The notes under the pieces are model-generated. The model was given only the letters and a program-made list of their open reading frames with translations, had not been told where the DNA came from and did no database searches. A stretch of DNA of 64,000 bases, from positions 29,662,449-29,726,448 of the forward strand of contig NC_037590.1 of the NCBI RefSeq assembly GCF_003073045.1, in the 5' to 3' direction. The stretch is from Pomacea canaliculata. Taxonomy: Eukaryota > Mollusca > Gastropoda > Architaenioglossa > Ampullariidae. The position numbers and the translations under genes were made by a program. The first letter of the stretch is position 1, and the number at the start of each line of letters is the position of its first letter. Below are positions 37,573-48,145 of this stretch, piece after piece.

Positions 37573-40500
37573 ATGAGCTTCAGAGATCTCAGAAGTAAGA
37601 AGTCTGTAACAGAGACTGGATGCACGAATCGTGCATTGTGTCATACTTTATCAGCACTAATCGTCATCATGGAGTGACTTAATCCCAGATAAATCGAAAG
37701 GATCAAAGCTGGATCCCTTTAATAGCATAAATACTATATATAAAATATAGAGATTGTGACTTGTAAAATTACCACATAGTTCGATTGTTATAGCACTTTA
37801 ATTGTGGTAAAAATTCTTTCATTGCTAACGCGTGCGGCGAAAGGCATTCAACATGCTGCAACAGGAACATAACTCGCCGTGTATGATGTAAAGATGTCCC
37901 TGCCAAGTTTTAACTTGGACCACAAACCGCCTAGTGTTGTCATCATCATCATCATCATCAAAAAATCCTTATTTAGCTAAATCCATACAGCTAATACCCT
38001 GTCATTGCCATACACAGCCATCCGCTCATGAAAAGCATCATACAAAAACTCTCCTGCTCACTATAGGCCGTATACCAAGTGCCAGAATTTCAAATTTTTT
38101 TGACCCTTTCACTGTCTTTCTAGATTTTACAGAGATGATGAGGGCTCTAGGATACCCTCGACTTATTTCTATGGAAAATTTTCGAACTCCCAACTTTCCA
38201 CTGGTTGCAGAAATTCTCAGGTGGCTTGTGAAAAGGTAATTACCATTAAACTCAAAATTATCTAATTTTTAAGTTATAATGGAAAATCATCTTGCATGAT
38301 AGGAAAATTTTAATTTGTGATTTCAGGGTCATACAATATGACAAAAAAATATATTCTCTTGGAGAAACATTAATTGCCTGAAAAGCAAAACTGAAAATTT
38401 ATTATGTGCTAACATCTGTTTAAGAAAAGCTGACTGCCACCTTCTTCTAGTGACCTTAGCAATTGTTTTATTAAAATTCTTTGTTGACTTTTCCCATAGT
38501 GCTTTGTGATATGCTGCAAAAGCTACAGATTTAAGAAAATGATTGTGCAGTTTTTTGATGTTTTTAAATTTAAAAAATTCAAATTATTCTGTTCAGGTAT
38601 GAGCCTACTGCAGAGATGCATCCAGACATTGATACAGAGCAAGACCGAGTCATCTTTATCAAATCTGTGGCTGAGTTCATGGTGAGTTTGTTTTATTTTA
38701 TGACAGACTGCTATTAGAAGAAGAGATAAAGTTGGTAATAAATGTATAAGTGTCATTAAATATTATTTCATTAATTGGTGAGACCACTTATGGAGAGTTG
38801 TTGATATTTTGATAGTACTGTAATGAAATACTTTGCTGTACCATGTCATTTATAAAACCTTTCTTCTTGCTGATCAGCATTTTTATGGTATTTTGTACTT
38901 TTGAAAAGATAAACAACTTTCTCTCAACAGGCTACCAAAGCTCATATCAAAATGAACACCAAACGTCTCTATAGCGCAGATGGCTATTCTGTCAAAGAAA
39001 TGTTAAAAGTTACCTCTGTGTTGTATGGTGCCACCAAACCAGATGTTGCTGGAGAACTGGAAACTTCCGACAGCTCCTCAGAAATCTCCTTTGACATTTC
39101 GTCAAAGGTAAACTTACTTTATTTAATTATCAGATAGATTAATCTCTGCATTAGTAGACCTCAAATTAACGTCTTACTTTAACTGCCCACCAGTGGCCGG
39201 AGTAACTGAGATTTGACTGCATTATTGAATTATGATGAGTAGGGTCTTATGGAATATTTTTACTTTTATATTCTGAGACATGCATGGTGATTGTATAGAC
39301 ACAAAATTTTTCAAATGTCTTTTATTATATTATTTTCTTTTATTAATAAAAATGTTGTGCTTATCCAGATTAATGATCTGAAAGATGCACGGCGACTAGC
39401 CTCAGAGATCACAGTAAAAGGAGCACAGCTTTATGACATGTTGGGCAAAGAAGTTGATCTGAGGGTTTGTTATATCTTTGTCCTGCTTATACCAAACTGG
39501 TTTATAATATTTCTTGATTCTACAGTGTGTTTAGTCTGAAAACCCTGCATTGCTTTGTGTTTGATGTGCTGAATCTGCTTCCTTTAGATATATATATATT
39601 TCTGGAACAACAGTGGAGGAAGAAGAGGAACTTTTTGTAAACTGTTGCTATTATAGTACACTGTATTTGAACTAGTATACTTACCATAAAATGAAATAAA
39701 TGTTTAAAAAACAAACAAGTGTATTGTTACTTACCTGTAAAACATGCCTGCAATCATTCTTTTAGAACAACATTGTTTTGATAATATATTAATGGAGTGA
39801 GTGAATGGTACCAATTTTGAGAATAATATCAGCTGTGCCAAGAGCAAGTGAAAGTTCATGGCCTGCTTTCTCATACTCAAATTTTTCTTGATTATATATT
39901 TAGACATTTCCATTTTATTTCATGGAAATGACATGGGACCCAAATTATTATATTAATTACAATGATATTATAGAATGCAATCCAAAAGTGCACTGCTAAA
40001 ACAATGAATGGCTTTACATCCTGCTAGGAATTGCGAACAATAGCAGTGGCACGGTCGCTGGAGCTGACTGAAGTAGAAGGAAGCATGCAGGCCTCAATCA
40101 AGGCAGTCCAAGTAAGAACATTCATTATGTGTACATTTATGTGTGTATCAATATTAAATACGTTAAAATATCTATTACAGCTTGTTTGTTTTTATTTATG
40201 TGATGTCATGCTCTTTTCTGTTATTATTTTTTCTGTCAATGCTGCTTTAAAAAAATTCCCTTAAGCCCGCGGTTCTCAAACGGTGAGGCGCGCCCCCCTG
40301 GGGGGGCTCGATGTGCTTACAAGGGGGACACAAAGGTGGTCATTTTTTTAAAAAGTTTCTTATACCGGTATTAGTGAAATTAGCTTACATTGTGTGGCTA
40401 AGGGGGGTGCGCGACGTACCTTTGTTCGTCAGGGGGGTGCGTCACAAGTAAAAGGTTGAGAACCGCTGCCTTAAGCGCTAAAAATGCATATAGTTTGAAA

Positions 40501-43500
40501 TAAGGGTGCATTATACTGATTGACATTTCTTAGCAATATTTCATGTTGTTGAAAGGCTATATCACATATATCTACATGTATATGTGCAAACACAAGTATG
40601 CACATTCGCATGCATGCACTCAAATACAAACATGCTTATCATGTTCAAATGTTATCAAGCATCATATGTTACTGATACCTGCACAGTTCAACAGCTTAAT
40701 GTACAAAGATGTTATTTTAAATGTAACTAATGCCAGTTTATGATCAGCATGTAATGTAGGTTGGATTTTGAATAAAACTGGGTTTTTTTCCTGTAGCAAG
40801 AGATTCAGAAGACTCTGACCATGTTGGATAATGTTGCATCAGATGAAGCAAACCTTGAGGCAAAAATAGAAAAACGGAAATCAGAGCTGGAGCGCAACAA
40901 TAAGCGACTGCAAACCTTGCAAAGTGTGAGGTAAGAGGAAATATGAGGGAAGAGAAATGTTGTAGACTTATTGTTGTTTTCTTTTATTTCTTTTGCTAGT
41001 GGGTACAGTTAAAGTTTTAAATTACTTTACCTACTTAAAGTTTTAAAAGTTGTTAGCTTTTAGAGGGGTTTTATAAGTGAATGTATGTATATCTAGAAAA
41101 TATATTTAATCAAATCCAAAGGTTTTTATTTAAAACAAATCTGAAGAAGCATATTTGTATGTTAGGTCTTGGACAGTTTTGTATGTTGCAGATGTTGACT
41201 TGGACAACACAATATATTTTATGTGCATTCTCTTTATATTGTGATTGCCTGTCACATTGCTAGATGTCAATCCTTTGAACTTAGCAACCTAGTACTCAAG
41301 TTGTTTATAGTTAAGCCTTATTTTTAAAATAAACTTGTTGTTTAAATCAGAAGCAAAATAACAATACCCCCAAATAGGACTAGAAGTGAATCTGTGCACA
41401 TGTGCATGCACTAGATCTCAGACCATACTGTGTATTGTTTAATTGGCTTACTCCTGTATTTGTTGCTCATATCTAGGCCTGCTTATATGGACGAGTATGA
41501 AAGACTGGAAGAAGATCTTCAAAAATTGTATGATTCTTATGTAATGAAATTCCGGAACTTAGCATATCTAGAACAGCAACTTGATGAACATAACCGTGTG
41601 GAACATGACAAGTTGGAGGTGAGAGCACTATTTATCATTTTATTTTTTATTTTTTCGACATTTGCGTGCCCATGAATGCACATCCAGACACTGAATGATT
41701 ACTGCAAAAGCTGGTGCTGTTGGGTTCAGAAAGAGATTAACGTATGTGAAAATACCATTTTAGTTAGTATTTTGTGTGATTTATTTTTTGGTGTGTTTGT
41801 ATGTCACAGTTTCAGTTTAGCCAGAGTTCTCAAAGAACTGTTTTTGGGGAAAGAAAACCGGGTTAATTTAACTGATTTTAAGGCTTTCAGGTTCTAAACT
41901 GTTTTTGATCTATACCCAGAGCTTTGAAAAGTAATGGACTTGTGATGCCATGTTGTATAGGAAACAGAGGAGGCACTGAAGGTGATGGCAGAAAAAATCA
42001 GGACCGAGGAGCAGAGGCAGCAGATGATTGCCCCACATGAAGATGAAGAAGAGGAAAAACTATTTGGTGTGTACAACATATGGAGCTGTCTCCCCTTTTC
42101 TTTAGTCCCTTTAAGTATTAATTACAACATGAATTTATAATGAGAACTGATTTCCTAAAATATCCAATTATGATTGGCTTTCCTTTGCTCCCATTTTTAG
42201 TATCATATTCAAAATTCCTCCTTTTTTTGAAACTGACTTCTAACTGGGACTTAAAATTGTAATTATGTATACTTGTGTCATGTAATGTCACTACCCTAAT
42301 AACATTAATGATTAAAAAATTAACATTTATTAAGAATAAAGAACGGATACTGTATTAGAAACAGACTAGAAGATAAAGGTTCTTAAAATAATGCCAATTT
42401 GCAAAATATGTGTGGTGAATATCACATGCTGCATGCTTATTGTGCTTACAGAAAAAAAAGACAATGTCATGAAAGCTAATCATCATTATGCCAGAGTGAA
42501 TGATCATTCATTTTTGTTTCCATTTTTTTCCTAAATGTTAATAAAGTTTTTTGTCACTTGTGTATTTCTTGATTTCATTGATGTATGACATGCATTTATC
42601 TTACAATATGATGCAGGCCCTGATGAAGAAGAGGATGAGAATGATTCTGATGATGATGCCATGCAGAAAAAGAAACACCCAGCAAGTCAGAGGATGCGAC
42701 CAGAAGGTCAGCCATTTTCTGCTGGCCTTATACTTTTTTATTTACAAGGCATATGTAAACATGTATGTGTGCATGTGCGTGTGTGAGAAAGAGAGATAAG
42801 GAGAATATACATATTTATATATATTTTCCAGATTAAGTACAGATTCTGTTTAAAATGTATGCCTGCAAGCTTCATACTGGGACTAGATGAATTACCAGTG
42901 AAAAAAATTGTACAGCCCAATCTTATTGTATTGCAGCAGCTGGGCACAGAGAGAGAGGCCAAGCTAGAGTGACAGGGGGGATGAACCCAGTGCTTAGTGA
43001 GGTAAGTAGTTTAGAGGAACACAGTTTATCTCTTAGATGTCCACAATACAAATCTTAGATTGTAGGAATTGGTCATGCCGGATGTCATGAAATATAACAC
43101 AAAAGAATTATTAAAGGCCGAAGTCGTCCCTCCTGAGTGAAGTGAGTGGTATCGCCCGTACGAGGGAAGGTAGGAGTACACGCGGTAAGGAATGCTAGCG
43201 GCCAGTCGTCTTCAATTACACCACCGGGTACTCCTACCTTCCTTCGCATGGGCGAAACCATTTCAAAACACGCCCACTTCGACTTCATCCTTTAAGAAAA
43301 GGTAATGTTGGTGGAGTCTCAAACCATAACAGATCAAATGCTGTTAGTAAATGGTTATTTCAAACCACTTTCATGGCTTTTGGATTTATGCAATTCTGAC
43401 ACTTGACATGGAAGATGGGGAGCCACTGTGGCATGATATCAAACAGACTTGGACACGGTGAACTGGTCTGAAGTCAAAACCATAGCACATATCAGCAGTG

Positions 43501-43967
43501 CTTGTCAGCTGCTTTCTTTTTAAGTGTTTTTAGCATCTCCCAGTAAATTGCATCTCCCAGTAAATTGCAAAGCTTAATAAACGTCAGTCAACAACAGCCC
43601 ACAAAATCAGGTTTTTCCTTAGGAATTTAAAGATAACAAAAACACCTTAGTATCAACAGCTAAACAATTTGCAGAAATCTGATAGTTAACACCTGAAGAA
43701 TTGTGACAAACATTTTCTACCCTATTATGCAAAATTTTCTGTCCAGTTCAAATTGTGATTCTTGTTTAATCTTGATGTATCCCTGGAAATCAACAGGATA
43801 GTGAATCTGAGGGATCAGGTGACTCTGAAATTGATCTAGATGATGACGATGATGATGAAGATGATGATGATGATGATGAAAATGATACAGATGAAGGACC
43901 TATTGCAGCAGGGCCACGAGGGAGAGTACAGCCTCCACAGCAAGATCCAGATGATAGTGATTTTTAA
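37573..43967 (+). CDS. CLUAP1: Clusterin-associated protein 1 / intraflagellar transport protein 38
   Basis: IFT-B subunit required for ciliary assembly. Twelve coding exons: 37573-37594, 38124-38235, 38597-38681, 38931-39107, 39369-39464, 40028-40111, 40797-40930, 41477-41618, 41961-42066, 42617-42706, 42937-43001, 43797-43967. All phases join to 427 aa (human 413). The start MSFRDLR is split by the first intron and continues [22 protein letters not shown], then [13 protein letters not shown]. This is the calponin-homology-like N-terminal domain. Residues from about 130 to 320 are coiled coil ([35 protein letters not shown]). The C-terminus is highly acidic with Asp runs and ends DDSDF, like human DNDF. 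A hAT-like element sits in intron 6 and a TTAA-flanked element in intron 11. Confidence 0.97.
40259..40476. mobile_element. hAT-like MITE with perfect 8-bp target duplication
   Basis: A 202-bp core (40267-40468) has inverted ends built on CGGTTCTCAA (left CCGCGGTTCTCAAA, right TTGAGAACCGCTG) and perfect 8-bp direct repeats CCTTAAGC at 40259-40266 and 40469-40476. The inside carries G/C runs and GGGGGGTGCG repeats and no open frame. It lies in CLUAP1 intron 6. Confidence 0.9.
43111..43295. mobile_element. Inverted-repeat element flanked by TTAA
   Basis: A 177-bp core (43115-43291) lies between TTAA at 43111-43114 and 43292-43295. Outer inverted repeats are AGGCCGAAGTCG and, reverse-complemented, AGGATGAAGTCG. 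A second inner pair of about 25 bp (cores GGAAGGTAGGAGTAC and GTACTCCTACCTTCC) makes most of the element one long hairpin. TTAA duplications point to piggyBac-type mobilisation, though the ends lack the usual CCC start; TA-flanked Tc1-like ends are the alternative reading. Confidence 0.7.
43838..43892 (+). repeat. GAT/GAC trinucleotide repeat within CLUAP1 last exon
   Basis: In-frame GAT/GAC/GAA repeats encode the Asp-rich acidic run near the CLUAP1 C-terminus. Acidic runs at this place are also present in human CLUAP1, so the tract is coding, but it may vary in length between individuals. Confidence 0.85.
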
Positions 43968-45089
43968 TTATAATCTTCTATTATCTTGTAATATTCCAGT
44001 TTAGACATCACCATAAGGAGTTTAATCTTGTCCCAAAATGACTGCTTGTTTCACTGGTATAAGGCGTAATTTCTAAGTGTATGGTTAAAATTTTCTATGT
44101 CCAAGAATGGAAAAAGTTGCATTTGTGTTCAGTAAGACTAAAGTGAAAAGGTCATATAGAGTTCTTAATATTGCCGCAATTAGCCCCCCCCCCCCCCCCA
44201 AAAAAAAAAAACAAAAAAAAATTAGCCGTGGCCTTATGATAAAGACATTAAGGCTTTATTATATTTGATGATGCAAATCACACTGAAAATGCACAAATAA
44301 ATTTACATCTGTTGTCCCTTTTTTTTTTTTTACCCTAAATGTCTAGTGAAATTGCCCACAACAGTTGTAAGCATTTTTATGTTGCCTTTGTATATACTTC
44401 ACAGTAACTTTAAATGTCCTCTCTCATGAAAGTAACAGATTAAGGCAAAAAAAAAAAATCCATTGCTTGAAATCTTTTGATTTGTTTATTAATGTATAGT
44501 TTTGTTATAATCTCCGTTTCTAAGACAGGCAGCATTTTGTATTCTTAATATCTGGTGTTTGTGATAGGAAATTCTGCCGTCCAAATAGCTTTTCCTGAAA
44601 GAAAAGCACTTACTGCACGTTGATTTTGTGGCATGAAAGTTTTGTATGTTGCGAAATAAAATACTGACATCTCCTGATTTATGTTCTATGAAACGGAATT
44701 CCCATGCTTCTTCTGGCTGCATGCTTGCGAGTGCTGGAGAATGATGGAAAGTGATTGAAGAAGCTGCCACTCTTCCTTATAATTAGTTTTAAGAATGCTT
44801 AATACACGATAGCCTCAAAAAATATCAAATGAAGGTCTACAAAATAAGTAATAAAAATAAGTAAAAGATATTCTCCTTGGTGATGACTATAAGGTGGAAA
44901 GATGTTCTGGTTAGATATAACATGTTGCATCAATCGCTACACTCTCAACAAAGGTACTTTTTGTGGGGAATTTGGGCATCTATTAAATGCTAGCACATTT
45001 GCATTAAACAGAGATTTAACATAAAAATGATACACTTTTATGCAAAAAACTCTTTCCACTATACAATGAAAAATTATGTCAGAACCACT

Positions 45090-45180
45090 TGAGCCCAACT
45101 GAAGGGGTCTGCCCAAAACTGGGTCCGCAGGCGAGGTGGTGTTGTGGCCCTATGCTTCTTGAGGAGTAACAAGGACTAAA
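45090..45180 (+). repeat. Dispersed GCGGCCCTATG-type repeat, copy 4
   Basis: CTGGGTCCGCAGGCGAGGTG, then GTTGTGGCCCTATGCTTC and GAGGAGTAACAAGGACTAAA. The same block order occurs at 28.6 kb and, in reverse, at 2.95 kb, where the AGTAACAAGGA part also matches. Confidence 0.65.
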
Positions 45181-46490
45181 CTATACAACAAAAATAGAAA
45201 AATAATGTTTTGATTGACTCCTCTTTGAATTGAGTCATAATCTGTACCTCCATTTGGAAGTGGCAAATTCATGATTCCAACCCCTTCTCTATAAAAGATT
45301 CTCAACATTATACAGTTCACTTGGTAAATTGTAAAAAATGTCTTGTCTGTGTAAAGGTATTCCTGCTCAGTTCATCCAACATCTGATCAATAAACAAGCC
45401 AAGCTACTGACCTCATTGGGTATATTGTTCAATAATGGTGACAACACTTGCAAGATGTTCCTGATTGTGTTAAAACTCCCAACTAGTGAATAAACATGTT
45501 TAAGCCAATTGCTTCTTTAAATGAACTTGCATACCCTGTCTGCAGGTGTCAACATGCTTGGGGCCCAAAATTACAGTTTTTCTTAAGTTCTCATCTGATA
45601 TTTTGCCTAATATAAGAATATCAGATTTCTCCTGTACTTCTGTAACATCTACCCAGAATTTTCTTTTGGGTACCATCAAACTGAAAAAAAAAAAAGGTGC
45701 ATAGTTTCATATTGTTACAAATCAGAATATTTACCAAATTCTAAATTTCTATATAGCCTACTGGCCTTGGAAACTTGATCCTGATACATTGCGCACAGAA
45801 AGGCTTGTACAGTATTTGTGTCACCTGTAATTGTGATAAGTTTGCAGGATGTATGCCTCCTCTAGATGCATTCTACAAAGGCTGCATCCAGTTACTCAGA
45901 AGTGAAAGGTTTGTGAAGCAAGCAGGTCAGGTGTCATCTTGACACAAAAGGTCACCTCTTAAGTGCAAGTGTGAGTCTACAGTGCATTTACATTCCATTT
46001 TAAAAAAATGCTCACTTAATTGTCCAGAGAGAATGGTGTATGTGTACAATACAAATATACTTCACTTGCATACATCTCAGCTAGTGCTCAGGCATACCCA
46101 CACAATGGCAAGCACAAATTCACAGATGAAAGAAAGCCTGTCAGGCTATCATTGTGCTATAAGGGAGCTACTCTGCGAGTTTGGGTCCTAAGTGAAGATA
46201 AAAGTTATGTCAGACAAATCAGTAACAAAGCATTGTGCTTGTTCCAAACATCAAATGTCTGATTCTCCACTTGCAAGTCAGTCAGCCTTAAGACATCGCC
46301 TTCCCATCAGTATCAGAAAACAAGGTGATGGTCACTCTTAACATGAGTCCTCATCAGAAGTGGTCATCATGCAGTTTGACAGTGTTACATATCAGCTATA
46401 GACTGTGATAGGCGAAGGTCACATACAGTGATTCTACAAATGTTTTTAAGACCAGCATTCATTCTTGTTTTTGTGCGTTTTTCTTATTAG

Positions 46491-46552
46491 TAAAGCGCTT
46501 TCAGCCTGCCTACAATGGTGGGAAAATGCGCTATACCAATAAAAATTATATT
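46491..46552 (+). repeat. LINE/SINE 3' tail fragment
   Basis: The arrangement TAAAGCGCTTT, GCCTGCCTACA, GGGAAAATGCGCTATA, AATAAAAATTATATTA is the typical 3' tail shared by L2/CR1-like LINEs and SINEs that borrow their machinery. Only the tail is recognisable; the family is assigned from memory of such tails. Confidence 0.55.
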
Positions 46553-46994
46553 ACGTGGAGAACAAGCTTTTTTAAAAAAAACTAACAGCTGGACCAGACG
46601 TCCCGGCTCATAAAATGTCATCTAAAGTCAATCAATGTCTCGATTGTATTTAAAAATATGATAACCGTACATTGATTCGCATCCGTGACTTTAGTTTTGC
46701 TTTTGCCTATCGCCATTTAATTAATATTTCAAATTTGTCTCCTGGTTCACTGCCTTTCGGCGTTTCCTTGTCAGAGCCCCTTTCCCCCCTCGGCGCTGGT
46801 TATTAGTGATGACACCATGATCGGCACGCGTCCCGCTTTAGCTCCCAAAACATCTGGTGACCGTAATAAAAAAAAACTGTCCACCCGCCTCTTGTTTACG
46901 GATTTAGCGCTTTACCGACTTTTGTAAAAGTAAGACGAAGTGACAGGGGAACTCACTCTTGCACGTAGCTCAAGATATTTCCAACACCTTTTTC

Positions 46995-47058
46995 GATTGG
47001 CCAAAAGGTATAACCTCTTCTTAAAACAAATATGATTGGTTATTTTAATGTATAAATA
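46995..47058 (+). promoter_or_regulatory. SHMT core promoter: two inverted CCAAT boxes and a TATA box
   Basis: GATTGG at 46995-47000 and GATTGGT at 47034-47040 are reverse CCAAT (NF-Y-type) boxes. TATAAATA is at 47051-47058, predicting a start near 47080. A putative non-coding first exon would end at 47144 (ACGCAG|GTACGT), 1 kb before the coding exon. Confidence 0.6.
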
Positions 47059-48145
47059 TATTTTGCCGACTGCACGAGGTGGTCTCTGGCGTCGGTGGTG
47101 AAGTTGTTGGTAAGGCGTGACGTGAATATCGCATACGAACGCAGGTACGTTATGACAAATAAAAGGTTTATAAAATTTTAACGCGAGAAAGTCAATTTAT
47201 TTGAAATCTTATCAACACTACATCACATTGATTGACAAAAGCACTTGAAAAGGCGGGAATTTGCTTGTAGGGATTAACGCAGACCAGTTTATTATGTTTA
47301 ATAACAAGAATTTACATATAAGGCATATATACACAATACCTTCATGTCAGCTTTTTTGTCGGGTCTGATAAAAGTGATAGGAACTTCGTTGAAGTACGTG
47401 TCAACATTACGACTTTGATTAACGTTAATAAATCGAACGGTCGAGGACCATCTGTTGTGTTATTCTACTATTTAAATATTTAAAATTGTTTAATACAAAC
47501 AAAGTTTTTATATTTGAAGTACTAAATACGTATCGAATTTATTGATCATCCATTATTAGTAATTTGAAGTAAATGTGTGAAAGATTTAGTATAGTGTTTG
47601 AATTTTGCCGATTTCTTGAAAATTGAAGAATCAGAGATTGTTTTAATGGGAAGATGGGCACCTGTGATATTGACAACATTTTTCCGATGTTAACGACTTA
47701 ACATAAGACTGCCATTTATTGCTATGCATTTATTATATGACCATTAATTTTAATTCATATCAGTCTGGGAGAAAAAGAATTCTAAAGAGGCATACATTCA
47801 CGTCTGTAAAGTTCGTTTGTGAAACATTGATGTAAATATTTTTCTGAATAAAAGTGATTTTAATGTTGACTTAATCGCATTGTACATTATTAGGACACAA
47901 AACGTCAAGGTCTTGTGATTAAAAGTGTTAAGTAACATTGACCAAAACTTGGTTAATATTTTTAGCAACATTGTAAATGTGTGATATTGCAGTGGGTTTT
48001 TTTTTATGTTACAGTACATTTGTTCATACTAAACTTTAAGACTGGTAGTCGAATACTTGATAGTTGCATGTCATTCAAATGACGACTTTTAATATCCAGG
48101 TGGTGGGGCTATATTTATTTTATTTATTGCTTTCTGATTATCAGA

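Larger units (their letters stand above)
43968..47050 (+). other. CLUAP1 3' UTR and intergenic spacer before SHMT
   Basis: A poly(A) signal at 44296-44301 (AATAAA, T-rich after) is the likely CLUAP1 end. A poly-C then poly-A tract occurs at about 44184-44220. The rest of the spacer holds a GCGGCCCTATG-family repeat (45090-45180) and a LINE/SINE tail (46491-46552). No coding region is recognised. Confidence 0.6.
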
